The position numbers and the translations under genes are program-made. A stretch of 64,000 bases of DNA. Origin: Sinohyriopsis cumingii. Lineage: Eukaryota > Mollusca > Bivalvia > Unionida > Unionidae. This document shows, piece by piece, positions 11,816-23,844 of the stretch (its first letter is position 1; the number at the start of each line of letters is the position of its first letter). The DNA lies in assembly GCA_028554795.2 (NCBI GenBank), contig CM068828.1, forward strand, positions 15,614,814 through 15,678,813, given 5' to 3'. A model generated the notes under the pieces. That model was not told the origin of the DNA. It ran no database searches and was given only the letters and a program-made list of their open reading frames with translations.

Positions 11816-14800
11816 ATTATGTGCTTTGTGAAGTTCTAACATTGTCTCAAGTGCTGTATAATAATGTACTTTGTGAAGTTCATGCATTGTCTGGAGTGCT
11901 GTATATGTGCTATGTGAAGTTCATTTTTTGGAGTGCTGTATATGTGCTATGTGAAGTCCATACATTGGAGTGCTGTATATGTGCTATGTGAAGTTCATAC
12001 ATTGGAGTGCTCTATATGTGTTATGTGAAGTTCATACATTGTCTGGAGTGCTGTATATGTGCTATGTGAAGTCCATACATTGGAGTGCTGTATATGTGCT
12101 ACGTGAAGTTCATATATTGGAGTGCTGTATATGTGCTATGTGAACTCCATACATTGGAGTGCTGTATATGTGCTATGTGAAGTCCATACATTGGAGTGCT
12201 GTACATGTGCTATGTGAAGTTCATTTTTTGGAGTGCTGTATGTGTGCTATGTGAAGTTCATACATTGGAGTGCTGTATGTGTGCTATGTGAAGTCCATAC
12301 ATTTGAGTGCTGTATATGTGCTATGTGAAGTCCATACATTTGAGTGCTGTACATGTGCTATGTGAAGTTCATTTTTTGGAGTGCTGTATGTGTGCTATGT
12401 GAAGTTCATACATTGGAGTGCTGTATGTGTGCTATGTGAAGTCCATACATTTGAGTGCTGTATATGTGCTATTTGAAGTCCATACATTGGAGTGCTGTAT
12501 ATGTGCTATGTGAAGTTCATACATTGGAGTGCTCTATATGTGTTATGTGAAGTTCATACCTTGTCTGGAGTGCTGTATATGTGCTATGTGAAGTCCATAC
12601 ATTTGAGTGCTGTATATGTGCTATTTGAAGTCCATACATTTGAGTGCTGTATATGTGCTATGTGAAGTTCATATATTGGAGTGCTGTATGTGTGCTATGT
12701 GAAGTTCATACATTGGAGTGCTCTATATGTGTTATGTGAAGTTCATACATTGTCTGGAGTGCTGTATATGTGCTATGTGAAGTCCATACATTTGAGTGCT
12801 GTATATGTGCTATTTGAAGTCCATACATTGGAGTGCTGTATATGTGCTAGTGCTGTATGTGTGCTATGTGAAGTTCATACATTGGAGTGCTGTATATGTG
12901 CTATGTGAAGTCCATACATTTGAGTGCTGTATATGGGCTATTTGAAGTCCATACATTGGAGTGCTGTATGTGTGCTATGTGAAGTTCATACATTGGAGTG
13001 CTCTATATGTGTTATGTGAAGTTCATACATTGTCTGGAGTGCTGTATATGTGCTATGTAAAGTTCATACATTGGAGTGCTGTATATATGCTATGTGAAGT
13101 TCATACATTGGAGTGCTGTACATGTGCTATGTGAAGTCCATATATTGGAGTGCTGTATGTGTGCTATGTGAAGTTCATACATTGGAGTGCTATATATATG
13201 CTATGTGAAGTCCATACATTGGAGTGCTGTATATGTGCTATGTGAAGTTCATACATTGGAGTGCTGTATATATGCTATGTGAAGTTCATACATTGGAGTG
13301 CTATATATATGCTATGTGAAGTCCATACATTGGAGTGCTGTATATGTGCTATGTGAAGTTCATACATTGGAGTGCTCTATATGTGTTATGTGAAGTTCAT
13401 ACATTGTCTGGAGTGCTGTATATGTGCTATGTAAAGTTCATTTTTTGGAGTGCTGTATATGTGCTATGTGAAGTTCATACATTGGAGTGCTGTATGTGTG
13501 CTATGTGAAGTTCATACATTGTTTGGAGTGCTGTACATGTGCTATGTGAAGTTCATTTTTTGGAGTGCTGTATATGTGCTATGTGAAGTCCATACATTGG
13601 AGTGCTGTATATGTGCTATGTGAAGTCCATACATTGGAGTGCTGTATATGTGCTATGTGAAGTTCATACAATGGATTGCTGTATATGTGCTATGTGAAGT
13701 TCATATATTGGAGTGCTGTATATGTGCTATGTGAAGTCCATACATTGGAGTGCTGTATATGTGCTATGTGAAGTCCATACATTGGAGTGCTGTATATGTG
13801 CTATGTGAAGTTCATACATTTGAGTGCTGTATATGTGCTATGTGAAGTTCATACATTTGAGTGCTGTACATGTGCTATGTGAAGTTCATTTTTTGGAGTG
13901 CTGTATATGTGCTATGTGAAGTTCATACATTTGAGTGCTGTATATGTGCTATGTGAAGTTCATACATTTGAGTGCTGTATATGTGCTATGTGAAGTTCAT
14001 ACATTTGAGTGCTGTACATGTGCTATGTGAAGTTCATTTTTTGGAGTGCTGTATATGTGCTATGTGAAGTTCATACATTGGAGTGCTGTACATGTGCTAT
14101 GTGAAGTTCATTTTTTGGAGTGCTGTATATATGCTATGTGAAGTTCATACATTTGAGTGCTGTACATGTGCTATGTGAAGTTCATACATTGGAGTGCTGT
14201 ATATATGCTATGTGAAGTCCATACATTGGAGTGCTGTATATGTGCTATGTGAAGTTCATACATTGGAGTGCTGTATATATGCTATGTGAAGTTCCTATAT
14301 TGGAGTGCTGTATATGTGCTATGTGAAGTCCATACATTGGAGTGCTGTATATGTGCTATGTGAAGTTCATACATTGGAGTGCTGTATATGTGCTATGTGA
14401 AGTTCCTATATTGGAGTGCTGTATATGTGCTATGTGAAGTTCATACATTGTCTGGAGTGCTGTATATATGCTATGTGAAGTTCATACATTGGAGTGCTGT
14501 ATATATGCTATGTGAAGTTCATACATTGGAGTGCTGTACATGTGCTATGTGAAGTCCATACATTGGAGTGCTGTATATGTGCTATGTGAAGTTCATACAT
14601 TGGAGTGCTGTATATATGCTATGTGAAGTTCATACATTGGAGTGCTGTATATATGCTATGTGAAGTCCATACATTGGAGTGCTGTATATGTGCTATGTGA
14701 AGTTCATACATTGGAGTGCTGTATATGTGCTATGTGAAGTTCATACATTGGAGTGCTGTACATGTGCTATGTGAAGTCCATACATTGGAGTGCTGTATAT

Positions 14801-15660
14801 GTGCTATGTGAAGTTCATACATTGGAGTGCTGTATATATGCTATGTGAAGTTCATACATTGGAGTGCTATATATCTGCTATGTGAAGTCCATACATTGGA
14901 GTGCTGTATATGTGCTATGTGAAGTTCATACATTGGAGTGCTCTATATGTGTTATGTGAAGTTCATACATTGTCTGGAGTGCTGTATATGTGCTATGTAA
15001 AGTTCATACATTGGAGTGCTGTATGTGTGCTATGTGAAGTCCATACATTGGAGTGCTGTATATATGCTATGTGAAGTTCATACATTTGAGTGCTGTACAT
15101 GTGCTATGTGAAGTCCATACATTGGAGTGCTGTATATGTGCTATGTGAAGTTCATACATTGGAGTGCTCTATATGTGTTATGTGAAGTTCATACATTGTC
15201 TGGAGTGCTGTATATGTGCTATGTAAAGTTCATACATTGGAGCACTGTATGTGTGCTATTTGAAGTCCATACATTGGAGTGCTGTATATGTGCTATGTGA
15301 AGTCCATACATTGGAGTGCTGTATATGTGCTATGTAAAGTTCATACATTGGAGTGCTGTATATGTGCTATGTAAAGTTCATACAATGGATTGCTAAATAT
15401 GTGCTATGTGAAGTTCATACATTGGATTGCTGTTACAATGCTGTATATGTGCTTTGTGAAGTACATGCATTATCTGGAGTGCTCTATATGTGCTGTTTAA
15501 AGTTTATACATTTGAGTGCTGTATAATTATGTGCTTTGTGAAGTTTGTTCATTGGAGTACTGTATAATTATGTGCTATGTGAAGTTCATGCATTGTCTGG
15601 AGTGCTGTATATGTGCTTTACATTAGAGTGATGTATATTTGCTTTTTGATGTTCATACAT
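11815..15660. repeat. 37/41-bp minisatellite, right copy (beta array)
   Basis: About 100 units of the 1735-7425 family with its own variant spectrum. A TTCATTTTTTGG unit and an ACATTTGAGTGC unit are common here but rare or absent in the left copy. Units decay toward the right end (15420-15660), about 250 bp before the first calpain exon seen in the window. Confidence 0.94.
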
Positions 15661-15914
15661 TGGCTGGAGTGCTTTGGAAAGAACTTGAACTAAGATACAA
15701 ACAAAATCCTTCCTGTCCTTTGTTGCCTGAATTTTCTTTTGGGTTAAAAATTCTTTCCTAAGTAAGGGGAAATTCATTATCAGATATCAATGTGTGATTG
15801 ATTTTGTTGAATTGAGTGGTAACAGAATTAATCATATATGGGTTTATGATGATGGGGTGCAAACATTGAACTTTACAAATTGTATAATCTCTGTATTTTA
15901 ATATTTTGATTTAG

Positions 15915-16152
15915 TTTGCCACATGATTTATAAAAAATTTCTCCATCAGATTATACCAGATTATGAGGAGCAGGAATGGAGTGATAAAAGCAAGTATGCC
16001 GGGATATTTCACTTCAAATTTTGGCGCTGTGGAACTTGGATAGATGTTGTCATTGATGACTGTCTGCCTACCAGAAATGGCCGTCTGATTTACATGCATT
16101 CCAAAACCAGGAATGAATTCTGGTCAGCACTTCTGGAAAAGGCCTATGCTAA
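15915..16152 (+). CDS. Calpain exon, end of protease subdomain PC1
   Basis: The exon opens with two bases completing a codon after a TTTAG acceptor and ends AA before GTAAGA; 238 nt, 78 full codons. The peptide contains [37 protein letters not shown] and [13 protein letters not shown]. These are hallmark calpain core residues just after the catalytic-Cys segment. The tight calpain match includes residues before the first Met (at 15923), so that Met is internal. In calpains this stretch packs the core and precedes the PC1/PC2 linker. The split Lys codon (AA|A) joins it to the next exon to give AKLFGDYE. It is the first visible exon; the preceding intron is longer than 15.9 kb unless an undetected exon lies to the left. 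Confidence 0.94.
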
Positions 16153-16430
16153 GTAAGACTTCCAGTAGAGATTTGTTCTAGTGGAAAACTAAGAGTCATC
16201 CTTTCAAAGTAGTTAATTGCTACATGATTTCTGGCAGATATTTATTATAGTAGTAAAGCGAAAGACAGCCTTTCATAGCAGTTGGTCACTGCAAGACTTA
16301 CAGTCAATATTTGTTCTAGTAGAAGAGTGAGATGCAGCCTGTTGTTATTCATTGCGAACTCAGAAGTCATGCTTTTAATGTCATGCCATGGCACTTTTCT
16401 TTTATTCTTGAGCATTGTGGTGATGAAATA
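16153..16430 (+). repeat. Degenerate ~85-bp repeats at intron start
   Basis: Right after the donor, an ~85-bp motif (AGACTTCCAGTAGAGATTTG, TTCTAGTGGAAAACTAAGAG and similar) recurs about three times in diverged form. No coding signal. Confidence 0.5.
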
Positions 16431-16440
16431 GGTACCATTT

Positions 16441-16441
<1 letters not shown>

Positions 16442-16476
<35 letters not shown>

Positions 16477-16478
16477 GC
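16442..16478. repeat. (TG)n(AG)n microsatellite
   Basis: A TG dinucleotide run passes directly into an AG run. The short frame across it has no protein meaning. Confidence 0.9.
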
Positions 16479-16572
16479 TTGCTTGGAATGGACTAGTAAA
16501 CACTTGCTTATACACGCCTGCCTTAGTGTCCTAGAACTTCAGTTGAGTCTAAATCACAGTAAAAATAATATG

Positions 16573-16650
16573 CTGACCAATCAAAAGGCAGTATTTGTTG
16601 ACCAATCAAAAGGCAGTATTTGTTGACCAATCAAAAGGCAGTATTTGTTC
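16573..16650. repeat. 25-bp tandem repeat, 3 copies
   Basis: Three perfect head-to-tail copies of a 25-bp unit containing GACCAATCAAAAGGCAGTAT. Confidence 0.92.
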
Positions 16651-16719
16651 TATTGAAGTAAGATTTTTTAAGTGTGCAGTATATGTATATAACTAATTAC
16701 GTTTAGTAAACTTTCTATG

Positions 16720-17836
16720 AAGATTGTTTCATGCCTCATTAGATATTAGTATACAGTGATTCTCATGCCTCGTTAGATATTAGTATACAATGATTCTCAT
16801 GCCTCATTAGATATTAGTATACAGTGATTCTCATGCCTCATTAGATATTAGCATACAGTGATTCTCATGCCTCATTAGATATTAGTATACAGTGATTCTC
16901 ATGCCTCATTAGATATTAGTATACAGTGATTTTCATCCTCATTAGATATTAGTATACAGTGATTCTCATGTCTCATTAGATATTAGTATACAGTGATTCT
17001 CATGCCTCATTAGATATTAGCATACAGTGATTCTCATGCCTCATTAGATATTAGTATACAGTGATTCTCATGCCTCATTAGATATTAGTATACAGTGATT
17101 CTCATGCCTCATTAGATATTAGCATACAGTGATTCTCATGCCTCATTAGATATTAGTATACAGTGATTCTCATGCCTCATTAGATATTAGTATACAGTGA
17201 TTCTCATCCTCATTAGATATTAGTATACAATGATTCTCATCCTCATTAGATATTAGCATACAGTGATTCTCATCCTCATTAGATATTAGTATACAATGAT
17301 TCTCATCCTCATTAGATATTAGCATACAGTGATTCTCATCCTCATTAGATATTAGCATACAGTGATTCTCATCCTCATTAGATATTAGTATACAATGATT
17401 CTCATGCCTCATTAGATATTAGTATACAATGATTCTCATGCCTCATTAGATATTAGTATACAATGATTCTCATGCCTCATTAGATATAATATACAATGAT
17501 TCTCATGCCTCATTAGATATTAGTATACAATGATTCTCATGCCTCATTAGATATTAGTATACAGTGATTCTCATGCCTCGTTAGATATTAGTATACAGTG
17601 ATTCTCATATCTCATTAGATATTAGTATACAATGATTCTCTTATCTCATTAGATTATTAGTATACAATGATTCTCATGCCTCATTAGATATTAGTATACA
17701 GTGATTCTTGTGCCTCATTAGATATTAATATACAATGATTCTCATGCCTCATTGGATATTAGTATACAATGATTCTCATGCCTCATTAGATATTAGTATA
17801 CAATGATTCTCATGCCTCATTAGATATTAGTATACA
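16720..17836. repeat. 34-bp intronic minisatellite
   Basis: About 33 units with core CCTCATTAGATATTAGTATA followed by CAGTGATTCTCATG. In 17170-17412 a 33-bp variant (CATCCTC instead of CATGCCTC) keeps one minus-strand frame open as an 11-residue peptide repeat. That is a by-product of a unit length divisible by three, not evidence of a gene. Confidence 0.94.
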
Positions 17837-18406
17837 GAAGAAAGACTTTAACCTTAAACAATTCTCCCACCAGATATTTAATCCAGTGGAAAGGAAAGAA
17901 TGAATGATGCACAGTTTTCTTAATTCCTTCTTCAAATTGATGAATTAATTCTCAGAAGATAAAGATATCCAAAGATAGAACCTTTATATGCTAATGTCTT
18001 AAACTAGACTGGTTGTTTTGAATAGAACTTTTAACACATAATTGGCCCTATGATGCCAAGGAAAGGGGACACTCAGTGCCTTTGCCAAGAAAGCACTGCA
18101 TCAGCCAGACTGGGTTGGTGCAGTTGGGTATCGAGTGATATTGAGTCTGTTACCATTAGACTGTGTCTGAAGATATACTCCCAACTAAGTGTTACTCAGA
18201 ATACCATAAAAAACAAGTTGATTTTCAGCTGCAGCTCAAGCATGCATATTTGCAAGTATTTAAAAGTGCAAATTTGTGTCTGCTTAATTGTGTAGATTGC
18301 CCTCACTTTTTCCACAGACAATAAATAGTATGCAAATGAAAGTAGGTTTTGTAGTAAATGCTATTAAGTAGTATTAACATTTTCAGTGGGTCTTTTACTT
18401 TTTCAG
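17837..18406 (+). other. Intron tail, no feature beyond the acceptor
   Basis: Unique AT-rich intron sequence ending in the pyrimidine-rich acceptor TTTTACTTTTTCAG at 18406. Nothing else recognised. Confidence 0.7.
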
Positions 18407-18590
18407 ATTATTTGGAGATTATGAGTCCCTTACTGCAGGAAATGCCAAGGATGCCCTGGTGGACATGACAGGAGGGGTGGGGGAGAGAGTGTCAATGGAT
18501 GAGTGGAAGACAGAAGAACAGCGTACAGACCTGTTCAGAATACTGAAACATTCTTCAGAAAATAGGTCACTCATCAGTGCTTCTATAGCA
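18407..18590 (+). CDS. Calpain exon, PC1/PC2 transition
   Basis: 184 nt after a strong TTTTTCAG acceptor; one base completes the split Lys codon and the exon ends in phase 0 with ATA GCA before GTGAGT. The peptide starts LFGDYESLTAGNAKDALVDM, continues with TGGVGERVSMDEW and ends RSLISASIA. The ALVDMTGGV segment is the conserved linker into subdomain PC2, as in calpain-5. Its last 27 bases plus the donor are the source, or a sister copy, of the tandem array that begins at 18591. Confidence 0.94.
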
Positions 18591-19315
18591 GTGAGTTGCA
18601 CTTACATTTTTTAAGGTCTCTCATCATTGCCTCAATAGCAGTGAGTTGCACTTAAATTTTTTTAAGGTCTCTCATCATTGCCTCAAATAGCAGTGAGTTG
18701 CACTTAAATTTTTTAAGGTCTCTCATCATTGCCTCAAATAGCAGTGAGTTGCACTTACATTTTTTTAGAGGTCTCTCATCAGTGCCTCAATAGCAGTGAG
18801 TTGCACTTAAATTTTTAAAAGGTCTCTCATCAGTGCCTCAATAGCAGTGAGTTGCACTTACATGTTTTTGAAGGTCTCTCATCAGTGCCTCAATAGCAGT
18901 GAGTTAGTTGCACTTACATTTTTTTAAAGGACTCTCATCAGTGTCTCTATAGCAGTAAGTTGCACTTAAGGTCTCTCATCAGTGCCTCAATAACAGTGAG
19001 TTGCACTTACCTTTTTGTATAGGTCTCTCATCAGTGTTTCTATAGCAGTGAGTTGCACTTACATTATTTTTATAGGTCTCTCATCAGTGCCTCAATAGCA
19101 GTGAGTTGCACTTACCTTTTTGTATAGGCCTCTCATCAGTGCCTCAATAGCAGTGAGTTGCACTTACCTTTTTGTATAGGTCTCTCATCAGTGCCTTTAT
19201 AGCAGTGAGTTGTACTTATATTTTTTAAGGTCTCTCATCAGTGCCTTTATAGCAGTGAGTTGCACTTACATTTTTTATAGGTCTCTCATCAGTGCCTCCA
19301 TAGCAGTGAGTTACA
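18591..19315 (+). repeat. ~52-bp array made of exon end plus 5' splice site
   Basis: About 14 tandem units of roughly 50-57 bp. Each contains a near copy of the last 27 bases of the upstream exon (AGG TCT CTC ATC AGT, then GCC TCA ATA GCA) followed by GTGAGTTGCACTTACATTTT, the true donor context. Most units keep an intact GTGAGT and one has GTAAGT. The commonest repeat form encodes RSLISASIA exactly as the exon does, differing from it at three synonymous positions. Extending the exon from the authentic donor into the array meets TAA within the first unit, so use of a downstream copy would truncate the protein. Confidence 0.93.
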
Positions 19316-19339
19316 GTTTTATAGATTTAAATTTTTATA

Positions 19340-19720
19340 TTTTACTTTATTTTTAACTCGCCTGGCCATAAGAATAAGTACGTTTATGGTTTGGCCATGC
19401 ACCTGGCATGTTTTATTTGTCATCCATCAATATTGCCAATTTAAACTTATTCTAAAATACTGCTGGAATAATTCCTGGTGGGAATGTTCCTTAGGACATA
19501 CTCTACGAAAATTGTTACCTAGTTATGGTATAGCAGCTAAATGGAAAACATATTTTAAACTTCCTCCCCAATATGACTCAAAGAGTTTTATCCAACTTGG
19601 TAGGAATATTTGATGGTACATGTTCTTTGAAAATTGTGTCCAGGGTGACTCCTGAGCAGAGGTCTGATTCTTCAGCCACCAGAATGAGTAAATTTTTAAC
19701 AGGTTTGATTAGGAGTGTTT
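19340..19720 (+). repeat. Dispersed mollusc-type repeat fragment
   Basis: The stretch contains TCCAACTTGGTAGGAATATT, TGGGAATGTTCCTTAGG and a CTCGCCTGGCC start. These phrases I associate with an abundant interspersed bivalve repeat (TTTGATSAAACTTGG, GGAATGTTC). The copy is diverged and has no coding potential. The family assignment is from memory. Confidence 0.5.
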
Positions 19721-20245
19721 GTTAGGAAATGCTCTATCAGTTGTTTGTTAAGGTTAGGTTCCCAAGCAATGATGTGTCAATTGTTTGTCCTCTATCAGTT
19801 GTTTGTTAAGGTTAGGTCCCCAAGCAATGATGTGTCAATTGTTTGTCTAGGGTAGGTCCCTAAGCAATGGTGTGTCAATGGTTTGTCCTGGGTAGGTCCC
19901 CAAGCAATGGTGTATCATTTATTTGTCTATTGTAGGTCCCCAAGCAATGGTGTGTCAATTGTTTGTATAGGGTAGGTCCCCAAGGAATGGTGTGTCAGTT
20001 GTTTGTCTAGGGTAGGTCTGCAAGCAATGGTGTGTCATTTGTTTGTCTAGGGTAGGTCCCCAAGCAATGGTGTGTTAGTTGTTTGTCTAGGGTAGGTCCC
20101 CAAGCAATGGTGTGTCAGTTGTTTGTCTAGGGTGGGTCCCCAAGCAAGGGTGTGTCGATTGTTTGTCTAGGGTAGGTCCCCAAGTAATTGTGTGTCAGTT
20201 GTTTGTCTAGGGTAGGTCCCCAAGCAATGGTGTGTCTTTCTTATC
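19720..20245 (+). repeat. 40-bp minisatellite inside a dispersed repeat
   Basis: About 13 units of 40 bp with core GGGTAGGTCCCCAAGCAATG followed by GTGTGTCAATTGTTTGTCTA. It sits between two fragments of the dispersed repeat (19340-19720 and 20245-20400), and its first units are the most diverged. That suggests the array grew from a stretch of that repeat. Confidence 0.9.
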
Positions 20246-20400
20246 AGCTTGATGGAAAAGCTATTTTTTTTTTTTACTTCTTGTTTAGAATGGAGGAGTC
20301 AGTTTTGATCAAACTTGGTAGGAATGTTTGTTGGGACATGTTCTCCCAAAATGTTATCCAGATTATCTCCTTTAGCATGGTTTGGCATCCTTACCTGTAA
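20245..20400 (+). repeat. Dispersed mollusc-type repeat fragment
   Basis: Contains GTTTTGATCAAACTTGGTAG followed by GAATGTTTGTTGGGACATG, matching the phrases at 19560-19610. The frame crossing it is not a gene. Confidence 0.5.
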
Positions 20401-21360
20401 AAGACATTGAAGCTGTGGAACAAGAAGTCCGACTGCTCATCATCATTGCTTTACATGCCAACCTCTTCTCAATACCTTCTTTTAGTATGTTAAGAGAAGC
20501 CTCTTGAACATAGCTGCCTTTTGTTATGTATATTTGATTTAATTTAATTTTGTTTACTTTTAATTTTTTTTTTTTTTTTTTTAAATTTCATTACATGTCA
20601 AAATAATGTAATTTTGTTTTCTAGGAATTTGATACTTTCCAGAAAATTCAGTTTGACCTGACTCTAATTGTAAAAACCAAACTTTGTATCTTATGCTGAC
20701 CTACTTCCTGACCATAATTCAGAAATCACTGACACAAGTAAACAACGTTTTATTTTTTTCGTATTCTTAGAGTAAAATGATTCGTTTTTGTCAAGGTCAT
20801 GCTGGGACTGCATGTTTATTGTCGTAAATACTTCTCGAAAATTCTGGAGAGTTGACCCTCATCCGGGAATCTGTTTTGTGTTTCAAGTTACTGTATAATC
20901 TTTGTTTATAGAGATATTTCTCAGTTGGGGCTTTTTCTTTACACTGGAAAGTGTGTGTTTGTGACCAGTTTGGGAATAACATTTAAATTTTTATTTGAAT
21001 TATTTGGTATTCAAAACGATTAATTCTTTTTCCTGGAAATATTTGAGTGCTCATACAGAATTGTTGGACAAAGACATTTATTTAAATTTTATTCTGAAAT
21101 TCAAACACCAGAATATTATTGACTGTGGAATAAAAAATAACTGTAGATGATACAACATCATACTGACTACAGTATACGTCATCGCCTTCCATTTTGGATT
21201 CTTCATCTGGACTCAAACTTGAATTCGTTAGAACATTTCATTATTAGGACTTCTAAAATTTTATTCATGGATTATTCTTGGATTATTTTTGGATGTGATT
21301 CTTAAAACCATAAGATCTTATTTTTCCATTTTTACAGTGTTTTTCCAGGGAAATAAATTA
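20400..21360 (+). other. AT-rich intron, possibly leader of the DIRS-like element
   Basis: Poly-T tracts and unique sequence with no coding signal. Because the DIRS-like coding remnant begins at about 21362, part of this stretch may be that element's 5' non-coding region, but I could not find its terminal repeat. Confidence 0.4.
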
Positions 21361-21361
21361 T

Positions 21362-23300
21362 TTGTTAAAGTTTTCAGAGCTTGTTGTTTTCTCTTTTTCT
21401 TTTGTTACTGTTTCTTCGAGCCTAAATATGTTACATAAGACCTTCAACACATGCTGGAAGCTGGCCAAGATAACTCGGCATGAACTTTTTCACATCCACA
21501 GTGACATTGGTTTGGACTTGTCAAAGGTACTACTCAGTCATAGTAAAGACCACCTTAGTGCTGCTTTACTTGAAGCTGAGAGTCTGTTTGGAGGCTTCAT
21601 TCCTACTCTGACATCACAAGACTTGTTGGATCATCAACATAGATCCTTCACATCCACTCCAGGCCCATCATAGTTGACCAAGAAGCATGTCAGTGTGAAT
21701 CACCATCAAGGGCCCTCTGCCAAGTTCTTCAAATAGACTCAGTCTCAGTCCAATATGCAACCTCAAGATGGACCTCCTTCTCCATCTTGGTCAAGCATCA
21801 CAGATGATGGCTTGGTCCTTTCAATAGGAAACAAGGGGTACCAACTCCAGTTTTGCAAAATACCTCCTCTTTCAAGGACCTCCATCTTTCTTCACCAGTC
21901 CAATCTGGTGAAACTGGGGGAGGAAAGGAGCAGTCGAGAGGTTCCTGAACAATCATTCACCTACCTTCTATTCCCATATCTTCCTGGTCACCAAGAAAAG
22001 TGGAAAGTTTCACATTATAATCAACCTCTCCCATTAAACTGGTTACTTCTGGAAGAACCTTTCAAGATGGAGACCAATTCCTCAATCCAGTTGGGCAGTC
22101 TCCATGAACCTTTAGGATGCCCAGCTACACATCCCCATTTTCCTTCCTCACCGCAAATATCTCTGGTTTTGTTTAGACCAGGAAGTTTTTCAGTTCTGGG
22201 TCCTACCTTTCGGAATTTCTTCTGCACCCAGAGTTTTCACCCAAGTTATGGGAATAGTAGCAGGATACCTCCGGTTATGGGGAATGCCAATTCTCTAGTA
22301 TGTGAACGATTCCTCCTACTTGCAATGTGGAAACCTTACAAAGATTCTCTATCAACCCTAACCATTCTAGGACCAGCATTTCATCACCATTTGCAGTGGT
22401 GGATGAATTGAGACAGATTCATGATCAGAGTCTCCATACATGCACCTGATCTCTTCCTTTCACTGACAAATCAGATTCTGATTGGGATGCTCATTTAGAA
22501 CCGAAGGGCATAATTCTACAGGGCCTTTGGACCCTGTCCGAATTTTCCTTCCATATTAATAACCTAGAAATGAAGGCTGTATACCTAGAATTGCAAGGGT
22601 GCATCAACAGAATAAGGGGTCAGTGTGTAATGGTTTCCTCTGACAATACATACCTTATCTGAGAGGTGAAAGAGGCACACATGCCCCTTCTCTTCGTGTG
22701 GAAGTCTGGAACCTCCTGCTCTGGGCTACCTCAGAGAACATAAAACTCAGAGTTTGGCATATTCCGGACCAGAAGAATGTTTTGGTGGAGAGTCTTTCCA
22801 GAACTGGAAGAGCCACACTTACATAATGGACTCTGTTACAGAGTCCCTTTTCTCATTGTGGGGAAGTCCCCTAGTGGATCTGTTTGTAATTAGGCTCCAT
22901 TTTACGTTTCTCCTGTCCTGGATCAAGGGGCATGGGCAGTGGATGATTTCAGTCTCCAGTGGGATCAGCTGATTCCTTACACCTTCCCACCCTTCCAGCT
23001 GATTCCTCAGTTCTGCAAAAAGTCAGAACTTTCACTGCTCAGATCATTCTGATAGCCCCTCAGTGGTCTCAGCGCTCATGGTTCAATGATCTTCTAGACC
23101 TGTTGATTGCTCAACCTGAGTCTCTTCCTCATAGGATGGATCTTCTGTCGCAACACCAGGGAACCCTCCTCCACAACAGCCCACACATTCTCCACCTTGA
23201 TGCTTGGCTCACCTCAAGTGATCACTCTGCCAGAGCAAATTTTTGGGCAGAGATGCCAGTTCCATACATGCCAAGAAAGCTAAACAATAGCTATGGGTAA
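21362..23300 (+). pseudogene. DIRS-like retrotransposon remnant, copy 1
   Basis: A broken coding remnant read in several frames. A gag-like stretch lies at about 21420-21673 (EAESLFGGFIPTLTSQDLLD). A reverse-transcriptase region at about 21755-22440 includes VLPFGISSAPRVFTQVMG, and the position of the catalytic Tyr-x-Asp-Asp reads YVND (22299-22310) just after a stop. An RNase H region follows near 22520-22660 (FHINNLEMKAV, then SSDNTY). Then come HIPDQKNVLVESLSR (about 22755) and a C-terminal stretch at 22959-23240 (APQWSQRSWFNDLLDLL) typical of DIRS-type polyproteins. No tyrosine recombinase domain follows. Stops, frameshifts and the altered catalytic Asp mean it is dead. It sits sense-oriented in the 8.2-kb intron. 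Confidence 0.8.
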
Positions 23301-23479
23301 GTATTACATAATTAAAACTAGTTTTAGCCCCCCCAAAAAGTACATTTCTGCCACTTGGTGGAAAACCTATTTTGACTTTTTCTGTAGAACATAAATTAGA
23401 ATTTGAGTCTATCAGTTACATCAAACCAAGTCTTATCAGTGAAACCATATCATGGGTGAAATGGGATAAATCCAGGCAG

Positions 23480-23660
23480 AAACATGCAAATAATCAAAGT
23501 GTTTCCAGATAATGTTTTAACCATTATGAAGGATGGAAATGCTAGTAGAGGAGTTATCAATACAAATGGTGGAAATGCTAGAGGAGGCATTAAAGGAATG
23601 ATGGAAATGCAAGGAGACTTGAATAGGAATGATGGAAATGTTAGAGGAGGTGATGTATTT
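23480..23660 (+). repeat. Imperfect 33-bp-related repeats
   Basis: GATGGAAATGCTAGAGGAGG-like phrases recur four to five times at irregular multiples of about 30 bp. The plus frame here spells Gly/Asn-rich repeats (GNARGG) but is short and unsupported. Confidence 0.6.
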
Positions 23661-23844
23661 ACATAAAACTCCATGGCTGATAAAAAAACTTAGCATGTTA
23701 CAGACTGCAAATTGCAGAATCTTGTGGCTGAAAAAATTAAGTATTTTCACTCCTGACTTTGCCACTCATGAACGTACTGAATTTTCACTCACTTGATGAA
23801 ATATATCCATTATTCACTCACTTCAAGCAAATATTTTCTGTGTA

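Noticed and set aside
15586-15777. 63-codon minus frame near the array end
   Set aside because: Half of it is decayed 37-bp repeat and no motif is visible.
16720-17836. CRISPR-like direct repeats
   Set aside because: Units are contiguous with no unique spacers, and the context is a eukaryotic intron.
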